From positions 30,585,809 to 30,649,808 of the forward strand of contig OY757939.1 in the NCBI GenBank assembly GCA_963585895.1: a stretch of DNA of 64,000 nt, written 5' to 3'. Below the pieces are notes generated by a model that was not told where the DNA came from, ran no database searches, and saw only the letters and a program-made list of their open reading frames with translations. Every line of letters begins with the position of its first letter. The stretch's first letter is position 1. This document shows, piece after piece, positions 1 to 11,690 of the stretch. Origin of the DNA: Sepioteuthis lessoniana (lineage: Eukaryota > Mollusca > Cephalopoda > Myopsida > Loliginidae). Made by a program: the position numbers and the translations under genes.

Positions 1-1190
1 TTTAATGCCATGCGATGTCCTAAAAGTATGAGCGAAAGATGTTCAAACCAATTAGTGTTATGGGGTTCTGTATGTAAAATGGCTTTCAGATTACAATGTA
101 ATCTCTCTATCATGCCGTTTACTTGGGGATGATAGTTGGTATTGAAGTTTTTGGTGACTACAAATCTCGGGAGTTTATGAAATAGATCAAACTGTCGACT
201 TCTGTATGTTGTTATAATTTCTGGAACACCAAATTTTACTGTCCAGCAAAAAATGTCTTAACTGTTATGAATGCTGTCATGTCTGGTATTGACAATGCTT
301 CATCTCATCCGGAAAATCTGTCAAAACACAACAGGTAGAACTAATCTTAACACGTCTGGTATTGACAATGTTTCATATCATCTGGAGAATCTATCAATAC
401 ACGTCACAGGTAGGACTGAGCTTCACATAGTAGAAGTCGTCCAGTAATGTCAACTAAGTCGTCCAGTAATGTCTGGCTAAGGAAGTGTTCCTGCAGGAGC
501 GTATGTTAATCAATCTTTGCTTTCTGGCATTTCACATGCATCTTTACTCATGTTCTCACATTTGTCTCCATTCCCGACCAGACGAATCTGTCGGTTAATA
601 GGCATACAGATGCTTTTGCTCCAGGGTATGAAAGACTCTGAATATATCTCAGTGTAAGAATGCTGGTGTATATAGACGTAACTTACCTGTGCTGACGTCA
701 CATATGACCGTCTCTTTGCAGGTGGAGTTGGTAATTTTCACCAGGTTGGTATTCATTTTTTTCTCTTCTCTGACGTAGTATAAAAATCGGTCGAAGGTTC
801 CAATAAGGAAATAATTCCATGTGGTAATGTGTATACAGGGACATAATCTCTACCTTTGTTATGCTGGATATCAGGTGTAAATTGAAGGATATAGTCTATC
901 TGACAAATTTCCCGTGGAGAGTACTTGACCGAAGAAGACTATGAGGCGCCTAATAAAAGTTTGTGGTCGATTACTACATGAAACTACTTACTTTCCAGGA
1001 GCTGATGAAAGTACAACACTGCAGAAAATGTGGCCAGTAATTTCCTTTCAAATGTGCCCAACCGTATTTCTGTCTCTCAAAATTTTCTAGATAAGAAAGA
1101 ACCATTCAGAGTCACATTTTTCTCGTAATACGGTTCTAGTTCCAATGGCAGAAACATCCACTACCTGGCACGGTGCATAGTTGAATTGGA
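1..1190 (-). pseudogene. Decayed gypsy (Metaviridae) pol: RNase H and integrase
   Basis: Minus-strand conceptual reading shows, 5' to 3', an RNase H-like stretch (about 1190-800: DVSAIGTRTVL near 1180, FERKLLATFSAV, then YSPREICQIDYILQFTPDI). An integrase N-terminal stretch (about 790-500) follows with YIQSLSYPGAKASV. The integrase core (about 480-1) contains FDRFSG-DEALSIPDMTA, KTFFAG, FGVPEII and NTNYHPQVNGMIERLH. This order matches gypsy-family pol, where RNase H precedes integrase. Several in-frame stops and frame changes show it is dead. The core contains a 73-bp tandem duplication. The copy runs off the left edge of the window, and its 5' part resumes at about 3.0-4.0 kb. The family is recognised from motifs only, and the subclade is not assigned. 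Confidence 0.75.
281..426. repeat. 73-bp tandem duplication inside gypsy integrase remnant
   Basis: Two diverged units begin with GTCTGGTATTGACAATG at 281 and 354. Each covers the same integrase-core stretch on the minus strand. The duplication breaks the protein, so it arose during or after decay. A further 20-bp doublet (AAGTCGTCCAGTAATGTC) follows at about 430-470. Confidence 0.7.
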
Positions 1191-1299
1191 TATGCAACAA
1201 TTTCCACATTTGCTCAATCGGATTTCATTTTGTCGAATACTGATATGGCAGGTTCTGACAACTGCAAAAATACTTAGGCACAACATTGGAGAAACCTTC

Positions 1300-3000
1300 G
1301 GTAAAAATTAACTAGCCCTTCGGTAAAAATTAACAAGCATTCGAAAATATTTCTAACATGGCATATGTGATTCTGCAGATTTTCGCTCGCAGTCTGTACA
1401 TCGCCTATGTATGCACTAACAAACAACCAATCATGCAGGACTTAGTCTACCAACCTTTGAAATGTCTGAGTAGCATTGTTGCGGAGCCGATAAGCACGTC
1501 GACCCCGCAAATTATTTATGAGGTTAAGCGTGTGAGTAAGGACAGCCAGAAGACAATGAAGGAAACAAAGGCGAGGTAACAATTATAACAAAGGTGACAA
1601 TTTATTGTCGTTTTTACAAGGGCGTAAAGTTTGTGGTAGCTGTGTCTTTGATTAGTTGGTTGGTGTCGATAGCTGCTATAGTTGAGGTCGAAGAGAAGCA
1701 GCTAGGCGATCATTGCGGGTATCTGATGTTGGTCGAGTCGTAGACGTGTGCGGCTGAACGTTCATTGCGGGTAGCTGATGTTGGTCGAGTCGTGGATGTG
1801 TGCGGCAGGACGAACGTTGCGGGTAGCTAATGTTGGTCGACGTCGAGGTTGGTATGTACCAAATTGGTTGTCTTTGCTGTCTTAAGGCACTCGAAAGGAC
1901 GAGTGAATCGACAGCTTAAGCTAACCCGTGCTTTAGCGCTGCGCAGCCGTGCAAACGGACGAGGGAACCGACTGCTAAAGCTAACTCGGGCTTTAGTGCT
2001 GCGCAGCTAAGCGGACGAACGGACAACGGAACCCACCGAATAGTTAAGACCAGGTGGTCTTAGAGTCCTCTTCATGTGTGCCGCCCGGCCGTCTGCTTCG
2101 TCGAGTCTGTAAGGACCGTCTGAGATACTCCAACTCGCGGAAGGAGACCTTAGTGGTCCTTAAAAGGACCTTTTGGCATACCTAAGTGGTGGAAATGCAA
2201 ATGCAACCACGAGAAGTAGGATTCAGCCAGAGTGGTAAGGTGAATGCAACCACGAGATGCAGGATTCAGCCTTGAATGAGCTTCGCCGTTAAAAGCGTGC
2301 CGATATTTGCCAATGTCTCCCACCAGGCTTGACACATTGTCAAAAGCTCGAAGGCCGATTAAAATGGGGAAGGGGTCGAGAACGAGACGAGACTCGAACC
2401 CTGCTGGTCTATGTTGCTCATCGGCTCACTTAGTGCAATGTGAGCCTGATGAGCCAAGTGGTTTCACGAACCCAAATGTGGGTTTGGGCACGTATGCTGG
2501 GTTATGACTTGAACTAGACAGCAAGGTCTAGTGCCATACATAGATTACAAAAGGAGTCAATTATGCAGCTCGGAGGTAGCCCAGCTGAAGCTGGGAGCCT
2601 TACGGCCTCAAGTCTGCCGTTGTTCCTTTTCGGAGCCATGCTCTGAACTGAAGTCCAGAACAGTCTCCGGGGTGATCTTAAGGGAAAAGCGCGCCTTCGA
2701 AAGTGGAAAAAGGCTGGTTGATATTAAGGGAACGCAACGCCACTCTGCCGGGCCACGTAAATAGAAAGTTCTTATATAAAAAAATGGGCGTAGAAATAAA
2801 CAATTTCTTTAGCCTGATATAGGCTACCGAAGATAATTCATTCCATTTTTATAGAGTTATTTTTGGCTGATGTGTTCTGTAAATGTTGTTAGATGTAATT
2901 TATTCCCTTTTCGTAGCTGTAACTGCAGGTCAGCGTCGTAAAAGGGCTTCGTCATTTCCAGCCGTACCCGGATGTAATTTTTCTCGGGAATGCAAGTAAT
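1300..3000. repeat. GC-richer insert with tandem arrays, interrupting the gypsy remnant
   Basis: This block lies between the gypsy RT fragment (3.0 kb) and its RNase H fragment (1.2 kb), so it probably inserted into the RT region. It holds about three ~52-bp units sharing ATTGCGGGTA(T/G)CTGATGTTGG (1710-1850), then a 60-bp array with CTAAC(C/T)CG(T/G)GCTTTAG at 1921 and 1981. Beyond that (2100-2760) the DNA stays richer in GC than its flanks, with short open frames but no recognisable protein. It may be an LTR or untranslated region of another element. I see no clear terminal repeats. Confidence 0.45.
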
Positions 3001-4000
3001 CTGATCTGTTTATGTTTGTGAGCTGGTCGCGACAGCATTACGTAGCCCAAATGTAACCTACATGAATTCATGCATCCCAAAAGTGGTGATAATGGCTGTT
3101 TTGGGAATATGATCTGGCTCCACTGATATTTGGTTGTATGCCCGAATTAGGTCTAATTTTGTGAAGTATTCATTGTTTTGGGCAATTTCCTTTTGAAAAG
3201 AGGATACAGAAATGCAAGGATTTTTAAAGTTTAAAGAAAGCAATGTCTGATTCTTATGCGCTACAGAGGAGCGTAATAGAGTGTCAGGTTTGACCACACT
3301 ATATGGCTTAATTAACCATTTAAAGCTAGTGCTCCTATCAACAGCTGTCGCTGGCAGAAGGCATAGTTATGCCCCACTTTCCACTTAAACGATGTTTCAG
3401 TAACCTTATCAGTGACATAGAAAAGACGACCAGAATTAGGTGCATCGACTCTGATGCCACTTTCTCCTGTAGGTTAAGTTTTTTTCCCCTGTTTTTGAAA
3501 ATAGCAGCGTGAAATATAAGAATTTGATTTTTCTCCAAATCTCTTGAATTTCCAACGTATTGGCTTATGCTTCCAGTCTTTAGAAAAATTACGTGAACCG
3601 TTACGTTCACGATTTTTTAAAAATGTGAAACAGCTTCCTGCAATTTGTCTTGTCAAAATTCCAACCTCCGCTGCCCTTTCAGAATTTCTGTGAGCATTGC
3701 GGAGTTTGTTTCTTTTACACTGGGCACAGTCGTCACCTGTGTAGACAAAAGGTCTGCTATATGGTCAGCTACGGACACGAATTGTTCTACTGGAATGGAT
3801 TCGTCTAGTGCGTCGATTACCAATTTATATTGCGTTGATATCCTCTGGAGAAAAATGTGTCCGACAAAATTCTTGTCAGATGTACTCTCAGCCAACTTTT
3901 GAAGGAATTGTGATGGATTACCGTCTCCTAGAGTTTCCAGCTTCAGTGTGGCATCATGCGTTTGTGTGTTCACATTGTCCCAGTAGTTGTGTCATGTTTC
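3000..4000 (-). pseudogene. Decayed gypsy gag, protease region and RT start
   Basis: Read on the minus strand, 3973-3653 gives a gag-like segment (LGDGNPSQFLQKLAE, then FLQRISTQYKLVIDAL) typical of invertebrate gypsy gag. At about 3450-3330 lies RLFYVTDKVTETSF, the run-up to the aspartic protease, but the expected catalytic DTGA is replaced by unrelated residues. At 3300-3000 comes an RT segment (YFTKLDLIRAYNQISVEP, then FGLRNA). The DNA between protease and RT is shortened and contains stops. With the 1-1190 segment this is one minus-strand element in gag-PR-RT-RH-IN order. It is non-functional. Confidence 0.75.
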
Positions 4001-4940
4001 CACATTGTCATTCTTGCGGTAATTTTCTCACGGAGCTTCTCATAAGGTTTCTCCGCGAGAGGTGAAATGATTATTTCTCTAACTTCGGTAATTACGTCTT
4101 ATGGTAAAACTGAAACTACAATAATTCAATTTATCTCCTAGTCGAGAAATGCCTCTTGGTAAAAAGTGAAAATCCAGTTGAGCAATGCAATAATGCGGGG
4201 TCATCGCGTACATTGGGATGTGCAATCACTGTGAAGTGGACTAATGCCATTTTCTTTTCTTTTTTTCTTTTTTTATGCGCGTGTGAACTTGCTAGTCTTA
4301 CCGTTGAGCTAGCAGTAACGGTCAAACTAAAATGTGGCTGTTAAAAAGAGTAATTGTTTGAAGCAGCCGATTGGCACTTGGATGCTAAGATGAGAAAGAA
4401 GAATAGAGAGACAATACAGACGAATTTTTAAACTGAACAATCCCTCCAGGAAAACTAAAGAATTCTGTGGTACCAGAATTTGTTAAAAGTATTAGCAAAA
4501 ATTTCTTTGTGCACTAACTTTTCAATCACTTTGGTGTTCACTAATTGTTGGAGACGTTATGTAATTAACTGCTCCTTGCCCCGAGGAGTTCCCAAACAGA
4601 AAATAATGAGGTTCTAAAGAATAACGGGGATGGTAAATACTTTCTAACATGAAGACTAAACAAAAATATTAACATATGCAATAATTGTATTCACAGTGTT
4701 GGTCAATGTGGAGTATTTTTCTACCTTCTTGGTTGGTGGGTATTTTTGTCTCTGACCTCTGACACTGCTACTATTTCTTGAACAGTGATAAGGAAAAAGG
4801 CTAAAGGCGAAGTCATGTGACCGTTAGGTCTTTTATCGCATAGAGCAGAGGACCTTTAGATCCCACTATGTCCCTATATATATATATATATATATAAAAT
4901 ATTTTGAAATAAAAATACAAGATAAAACCACATTATGACT
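4000..4940. other. Intergenic, nothing recognised
   Basis: AT-rich unique-looking DNA with a T-rich tract near 4250-4275 and a short (TA)n at about 4877-4897. There is no coding or RNA signature that I can support. Confidence 0.6.
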
Positions 4941-5141
4941 GAGAGTTCTTGTGGCGTAATGGTTAAATTGTTGAACCACGACAGTTGCATTCACTTTCGG
5001 ACTTGGGAAAGGTATAAACTCTCTTATCCACTTACAGCAAAGGGTTAAATAATGCCATGACATTTCTTCTACGAGGATGAGTTTGACATTAGATAACCCA
5101 CGAAAGTTGATATACCATTAAATAAAGAAACCAAACCAATT
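4941..5141 (+). mobile_element. SINE-A copy (tRNA-derived, tail type A)
   Basis: The head carries an A-box-like TGGCGTAATGGTTA. The middle has CTTGGGAAAGGTATAAACTC and a degenerate TTATCC...GGGTTAAATA block. The 3' tail reads GACATTAGATAACCCACGAAAG, then TTGATATACCATTAAATAAA and GAAACCAAACCAAT. The same tail recurs at 10.4, 30.5, 31.9, 46.6, 50.8 and 59.6 kb. The B box is poorly preserved. I call it family A to separate it from copies ending in GCCCGAGCGGAGGGGTTGG. Confidence 0.8.
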
Positions 5142-7350
5142 GTATATCATATCATGCTTCATTTATTTTGAATTGAAAACAGTACGTAAGACGCTGCGAT
5201 TATTTGAGTGAGAGGGACACAAATCGCTCTCAAAAAGTCTTATTGAAAATTACGGTCCGTAAGAAAAAATATCTCTCCGGTCCTGCCTCGACGACCAGAA
5301 GCACGCTCATGTGTGTACGTTTTCCAACAGGAGGTGGGCTCACCTACCCAAAAAACTCATTTTGTAGTGCGCATGATACCATGCTTCACATAACAAAATC
5401 CATTCTATTAAGGACTTTTAACTTATACCAAAAGACTCTTCAACTGTGTGATAGGACTTTTCCCAATAGTGTACTCTTTTAGTATGTCATATCATTTCTT
5501 TACTCATTCTGTTAAGTTTACTCGGACGATGAATATGCTATTATTAATTTGTTGTGAGTTACTTAACATTGTTTAGCACGAGGAATTATTAAACCATAAA
5601 ACATTTCAACAAGTAACCGAATTGTGTTTCTCACACTCAAATAATCGTGGCGGTGGGTAATGGTATTAAGCTATGACAAATGTACGAAGACACGCCTTCA
5701 AGATGTCAATACCAAAAGCCCACTCAATCTCTATACGCTTCTTGAAGAATTCAGGAAGTAAAGAGAAATGAAACAATATTAACAATAGTCTTTTGTCTTT
5801 TGAAATAAAAGCTTCAAGACTAACTTGCAAATCGCTACTCCACGGATAGACTCCCGTTGCAAAAGAAATTGTGAGGAATACAAGAAAAATTGCTTAGTCT
5901 GTCCATGATAACGAAAAAGTTTACGCTGCGCCAATTTTCCAAGTCTTGATAACTAACATTGAGCATCTTGGCTTCCATTAAAACCGAACACCAACCAAAG
6001 GTTTCTGATGAGAAAAAATGGAGCGTTTCAATCACCACAGAGAATAAGCGCTGGGCGAACAGTCGGTTATTTTTAACATAAGTTATATTCGCTGAAATAC
6101 TCATCTACGTCAAGTTTTGATTAATGTTAATGGTATGTTAACCCGTTTAGGGTTATCCTATGCCTGGAGGCTCGGGAAACGTGTTCGTTATACGCTCAGA
6201 TTTGCATTTCTGTGTTGTTATTTATTTATCTATTTTGCACTTGTTCCTGTTAAAGACGAATCGTTTTTAAACATATATTTTATCCATAGATGAAAATCTA
6301 ACAGGTGCTACTGCTCCTAGTCTGAGTGGAACTGGGAGTAATGGCAATAAAGGGATACTCCACACTCCTTCAGATCTCCAGAAATATAACCCCACCACCA
6401 GATATAGTTTTGTATCATATCCAGTACACCCTTTTGTTTTATGTACGAAGAGACAGACAGACCGACACACTCACATAATAATTCAACTGATTTCCATTCT
6501 AAAAAAAGAATCTATTTTTGTGTTAAAAAATCGGCTCGAGAAACAGTCATTTTGCATGTGTATTTTTGCATTTATTAACCAATTGGCGCGTTCGCGTTGG
6601 TTTTTAATTTCGAGATACTTCGTTGACGGCATTATTTGACTAGCAGCGAAAAAGTTGAAAGATCAAAACATAAATCATTTTAGAAATCTTCCCCCGCCAC
6701 CGCCACCACCTAAAAGATATTCAAAATAAAATTTCTTAAACAATTAGATTCATAGATAAATCATCACCTTTTTTTGCTAATTTCGAGCCGACCTAAATTG
6801 TTTAAATAAGTGAAGAAATAAATATTTCTTCAATAAATATGGATTTGTCTATACTTACCCAATTAACAGTAATTAATTGTTACTTACTCAAATACCTTTG
6901 GGTTTGTTTTGTTTTGTTTTGTTTTTTTGAGTGAAAATCCCAATCTTTCAAGAATGTATTCAACACAGCTTATCTATCGAATACGTCAATTTTAATATAA
7001 ACCTGTTACTACAAGAACTACAAAAAATATCACACTTGTTGCTGGCATACAGACATAAATTTCCGTCATAAATCAATTCTGCCTTTACATAGTTACATAT
7101 TGATACAAAGAATTTTACACAAACAAAATATGACCCTGTGTACGTTTCCCAAAAGGAGCTAATAATCATTGCTATATCTCATTTCATGAATCTTAACTAT
7201 ATCTATTAAAGGTATCTATACCCTGACTAAGGTCTTTGCTAACAAGAAAAGATTTTATACTTTTGCTTTTCAGCAAACTTTTCACTCAATTTAAAGAAAT
7301 ACATTTTTAAATTTGTAGATCGGATTTTTAATACTCCATATACACATACA
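5142..7350. other. Intergenic, AT-rich, no recognised gene
   Basis: Short open frames occur (5204-5482 on plus, 5835-6104 on minus, 6267-6470 on minus), but none shows a motif or homology I recognise, and each is of chance length for this composition. A short (TTTTG)n run lies near 6907-6927. Confidence 0.5.
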
Positions 7351-7354
7351 TACA

Positions 7355-7357
7355 TAC

Positions 7358-7391
<34 letters not shown>

Positions 7392-7542
7392 GTATACATA
7401 TATATGTGTGTGTATATATGTATATATGTTTGTATTTATGTATATGTATATATATGTATCTACATAAATGTGTATACATATGTGCATATATATGTTTGTA
7501 TACATGGATGTATGAGTATATATGTATGTATATATATTTGTG

Positions 7543-7603
<61 letters not shown>

Positions 7604-7680
7604 CACATATATCTATGTGCGTATATATGTATATGTGTATACATATGTATAAGTATATATGTGTATATATGTATATACGG
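7355..7680. repeat. Compound (TG)n/(TA)n microsatellite
   Basis: About 325 bp of alternating TG and TA blocks, with a pure (TG)n near 7362-7388 and a pure (TA)n near 7545-7583. Long frames of repeated Tyr, Ile, Cys, Val, His and Thr on both strands are translation of the repeat, not genes. It ends exactly where a SINE-B begins. Confidence 0.95.
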
Positions 7681-7957
7681 GAGGTGCCCGTAGTGAAATG
7701 GTTATTGTCGTAGGAAATGGACACGGCGACACGAGTTCAAATCCTGGACGAGACTGATTGCATTTCACGTAGCACTAATACCCTTGGGAAAGGTATGAAT
7801 CCAATTATTCTCCCTCCAGCTATGGGTAAATGTTAGGGCAGACTAAGTTCTTAAGCCTTGGTGGGGCAACTCGTCTAGGAAAAGGAAAACTCTGAATTCA
7901 AACCTGTTAAATTGACCTTGTGTCGTGTCCTGCCCGAGCGGAGGGGTTGGTAAATAT
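7681..7957 (+). mobile_element. SINE-B copy, near full length
   Basis: tRNA-like head with an A-box-like region (GTAGTGAAATGGTTATTG) and B box (GAGTTCAAATCCTGGACGAG). It is followed by the shared core CCCTTGGGAAAGGTATGAATC and TTCTCCCTCCAGCTATGGG, then tail B ending CTGCCCGAGCGGAGGGGTTGG. It is flanked by (TA)n on both sides. The copy at 63231-63512 is very similar along the whole length. Confidence 0.88.
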
Positions 7958-7958
7958 G

Positions 7959-7989
<31 letters not shown>

Positions 7990-8114
7990 AACATGTGTAT
8001 ATTCCATCTTCTTAACTGCCTGATGAATATTGTTATAAACTTCATGAGACCTTAGGTTACAAAATGATATTTTCCATGGATAAATATATATATAATATGT
8101 ATTTATTTATTATC

Positions 8115-8147
<33 letters not shown>

Positions 8148-8151
<4 letters not shown>

Positions 8152-8440
8152 TTCTTGGTCCAGTTAAACCGGAGTTGGGAATAATTCCATCTGGACAAGA
8201 AATTATTCATGAATGATTATTTAAAATTTTCCTGGTAAAGAGCTCAATGTACTAATAATACAGAGCAATAAATTCTTTAAGAAAAAACAACGAAACCGGT
8301 CACATAGGATTATAAATTTATTTCAGTCCTGTTACGTATTTTTGAAATTTCCAAAAACTCGAAAAAAAATTAACAGGACTTCTTCAGATCTTTTTGATAA
8401 AAAACCTAGAATAGACACATAAGAGTGGGAGGGGATAGAA
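8148..8440. mobile_element. Dispersed repeat X, copy 1 (scrambled relative to copy 2)
   Basis: It begins right after a (TA)n tract with segment A (TAGTATTCTTGGTCCAG TTAAACCGGAG). After about 85 bp comes segment B (8276-8440), with AACGAAACCGGTCACATAGG and a stem-loop around TCCTGTTACG and AACAGGACTT. The copy at 42286-42497 has segment A in the same orientation but segment B reverse-complemented. No coding capacity. The class is unknown. Confidence 0.65.
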
Positions 8441-9640
8441 GAGTGGAAGGGGATAGAAGAGGGGGGAAGAGTTACCTCTTCATTAAGCCCACTTCCGTTT
8501 TAAATTTAAATTTCGGTTAGCAATGTAGTAAAATTGTTTTTTAAAAAAATTTCTTTAATCAATAATTTTTTAATTACATTTAGAACTAAAATACAGATTT
8601 TTTATTGAATTAGATTTAAACTTTAAATAATAACCTCACGTAAAGATACAGTAATAGATATATTAAAACTAAAAACAAAAACAAATATTTAATTTATTTA
8701 CTATATTTTAACATTTCAAAAATATTTAGAAAGCATTAATCAGTTCCACTTTTTATGCGTAGTACGTATGTATGTATTTTATGCTTTTTCACAATTTTCT
8801 ATCTAACAATTTATTTTATTTATTCTCAAAATTAACTCTAATTTTCAAAATTAACTCAATGTTTTTATAGAAAAATTTGGTTAAATATTTATAGTTTAAA
8901 TTTAGCCCTATGTCTACACCTAGCTATTAGTTCATTTCTCTTATTTAATAATTTTTTTGGCTCAGGAAAAAGCAAAATGTGGATTTTTTCAAGACACAGG
9001 TTGCACCTACTATCGAAAGATTTTGGGGTACTAGATCTTTTCAATATGGGCCATTGTATGTCAGGGGTTAACCCTTTATCTTTTAATCCCCAATAATGTT
9101 TTGATAGAGCAGTTTGATTTTTTTTTTATGCTCACGGGAGAAGGAAAATTTATGATTTCCATATTTAATTTTCCAACTAGTAGACGAAATGCCAATATAA
9201 AATTTCTTATCACTTATGTCCTCTTTTGGATTAATAATAGCTTGATATACTACATTACCTAAATTACACAAACCATTCATTGGACAATCAGTTCGAGATT
9301 TACAATTACATACTATTTTTTTTACTATTAATATTGTTAAGAACAGAGCAGAACACACACACACACACACATATTAATGCTGCTCCTAAATATTTGTACA
9401 AATAGTCAATTTGGTTCTAATAGGGTACATATATATATAAGAATATGAATATCTATCCATCAATCTATCTATCTAATAAGTTGAATGCATATTGTTGTTA
9501 ATGTATATGTATGTTAGCCCCTTTGTTAAACTGGGCATATACTACATGATGAAGAGTCGCACTTGAACAAGGATCTCAGAACACACACACACACACACAC
9601 AAACACACACAAACAGAGAATATATATATATATATATATA
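8440..9640. other. AT-rich intergenic DNA with (CA)n and (TA)n
   Basis: Very AT-rich with no supported gene. A minus-strand frame at 9083-9370 has no recognisable motif. Microsatellites lie at about 9354-9371 (CA), 9581-9609 (CA) and 9621-9645 (TA). Confidence 0.5.
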
Positions 9641-9645
9641 TATAT

Positions 9646-10294
9646 TGGGGATTTTGATTAGCCCCGAAAAGCCCGGTTTATTCCTACGTTTTGTAAAAGA
9701 ATAAACCGTACTTCAACCGCAGTAGGGAGATGGGTGACAACTTTTGAAGAAAGGAGACAAACGACTTTTTGTGTAACAGAATTTATTTACAATAAACAAT
9801 AAACAGGGTTTTACACCAAATGGAACAAACAACGAATATGTAAGAGTTCAAAAAAGCGTTCGATGTTCTGATAGGTGGTAGGTGTATAAGAGTAAGGTGA
9901 GGTAAGTTTTTGTAAGGTTTTGTGAGGTTATGTGAGGTTTAGGCGAGGTTATAAGTTTAGGTAGTAAGGTTGGAAAGTTAGGTTATGTAGGGCTAGGTTA
10001 TAAGGTGTAAGGTGAAGTTTTGCAGATAAAATGCCTGATGGAACTTAGCTGTGATCTTGGTTCTTTTTAAGTCAGCACGTGCGTTCGTCGCTCTTGGCTC
10101 TTGGCTGGTGTTGAAGGTACCAAATACGTTTGCCGTCATGGGCTGCTACAAATGGACCTGTTGCAAACAGCGGTGGGGGTGGAAAAAAGAGGCTGAATCT
10201 TCCGTTGGAGTTCTTTTTATTGTGGACACCACATGACCCCAAGGGGCTGCTGATATTCGGTGAAACAGGATCACTAGTTCCTTCACAAATTTCC

Positions 10295-10297
<3 letters not shown>
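9646..10297 (-). mobile_element. Solo LTR, family S, copy 1
   Basis: On the minus strand this 652-bp unit starts TGTGGAAATTT and ends AAATCCCCA (TG...CA). It contains a run like ACAATAAAAAGA (TATA-like) and a late GAATAAACCGGGC polyadenylation-like signal. It is flanked by ATAT on each side inside a (TA)n tract. A second copy in the same orientation lies at 39565-40142. Both hold a variable block of TAAGGTT/GTGAGGT-type repeats in the middle. No internal gag or pol is adjacent, hence solo LTR. Assignment to Metaviridae is inferred from the structure. Confidence 0.65.

Positions 10298-10348
<51 letters not shown>
10298..10348. repeat. (TA)n microsatellite
   Basis: About 50 bp of pure TA between the solo LTR and a SINE-A body. 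It is the probable target tract of the LTR insertion. Confidence 0.95.
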
Positions 10349-10350
<2 letters not shown>

Positions 10351-10503
10351 AGTTGCCTAATTACGTTTACTTTCGGACAAATAACCTTGGGAATGATATT
10401 AACCACCTTATCCTCCCACCAGTGGGTTAAATACTGCTGTTCTCCTCCAGTGATGGTTTTAGCATTAAATAACACTCGAAGGTTGAAGAAATCAAACCAA
10501 AAC
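10349..10503 (+). mobile_element. SINE-A fragment (core and tail)
   Basis: The tRNA head is missing. The copy has ACCTTGGGAATGATATTAAC, TTATCCTCCCACCAGTGGG and the type A tail (TTTTAGCATTAAATAACACTCGAAG..., AGAAATCAAACCAAAAC). It abuts the (CAT)n tail of an RTE-like remnant. Confidence 0.75.
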
Positions 10504-10512
10504 ATATATTCA

Positions 10513-10513
10513 T

Positions 10514-10561
<48 letters not shown>

Positions 10562-10985
10562 TTCCACTAACAGCGCGGATTGCCTCCTTCTCTCTCATCC
10601 ATTGTTCCCAGCATGTCCTCTAAACTACATTTAGTGTCCTCACAGAGCCAATATAAGTTCTTACTGGTCAGCCAACACTGGCATATCCATGTGTAGAGGT
10701 CCATTGAAGAACGTTGCTTATGAGTTCGTCCTTGCTTCTCCAGCAGTGTCCTCTATGTCTTCTTCGTTTAACTGGGATAGTTTATGAGATTGGGGGTAAA
10801 TGGCCATACAGCAGATGTTTCGTGGGTTTTTGCTTCCAGGATATATTCAAGACAGCATGAAGCATGTAATTCCTATCAAGCTTTTTATCCATACGCTTTC
10901 TTTGTGGTGCATCCATTGAGTAATATTGACACTGTGACAGCTTGGAAAAATCCCGTTTTATCGTATCGGATAGATCAGATATGAT
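10513..10985 (-). pseudogene. RTE-like LINE 3' end, decayed
   Basis: On the minus strand the sequence ends in about fifteen GAT units (10514-10559 read as CAT on plus), the same simple tail as the open copy at 61-62.7 kb. Weak protein similarity to the C-terminal end of that RT is visible (the region around the hydrophobic QAAVxxxLLYG motif and the terminal REEWRERVRDI stretch), with stops. This is a 5'-truncated dead copy. The tail has expanded into a microsatellite. Confidence 0.6.
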
Positions 10986-10989
10986 CGAT

Positions 10990-11690
10990 AACCTGTTGAT
11001 ACAAGTTCAAGCCTTCACTAGGCGTATGTTAACATCACTTTTAGTAGATTAGATATTGCTGAATATATATATATAAACAGTGGGTTTCTTTTTGTTAATC
11101 CATGTTTAGTTAAAAAAAAAGAAGAGGGAAGAAAGTTTGAAGGAATTTTTTAAAAGCTTTTCTCCTTTCCAAATAAGAGGAGCTAAACCTGGATTGAATG
11201 AATGTAGAATTCATCCAAAAGATTCAGGATTTTAAGCACTTTCAGCCTTTTTCAAGAATCATACCATTTGTTTTGATAGAAATTAAACAATGTTCATTTT
11301 CATTATCTCCATTTAAAGAATGTTAAGACTTAGCTTTTTTTTATATATACACTTTTGTACTATCTAAATGAACTTGGAGTTAGATGTCGTCGTTCAACAG
11401 TCACGATTCAAATCAAAGTGATATTAGCTGTCAAGTTACCAAATTTACGTCACACAACATAAGAAAGAATGGAATCCTGATTGTTAAATACATTTAGAAA
11501 TTCCTGTCCTAATTCAAAGAATATATAATTTAAATTATAAAAATCAATGAGATTTTTATAGTTTAAATTGTATCCTCTTAAAAGATATCTAAAAGCAATT
11601 AACTTGAGAATTTTAAGGAATTTCGATTGTTTTGTTCTTTTGTTGTTTATTTTTGATCTTTTTAACTAAATTGTTTTTGTCACGTGGTAT
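10990..11690. other. AT-rich intergenic DNA
   Basis: No coding, RNA or repeat signature beyond short A/T runs. Confidence 0.5.

Noticed and set aside
4131..4344. Overlapping 62-64 codon frames on both strands
   Set aside because: Chance length, with no motif and no supporting context.
7239..7724. Long open frames (up to 161 codons) on both strands
   Set aside because: They are translations of the (TG)n/(TA)n tract, with repeated Tyr/Ile/Cys/Val/His/Thr and no protein-like composition.
10146..10505. 119-codon minus frame across the (TA)n and LTR end
   Set aside because: It spans a solo LTR end, a (TA)n and a SINE tail, so it is a chance frame.
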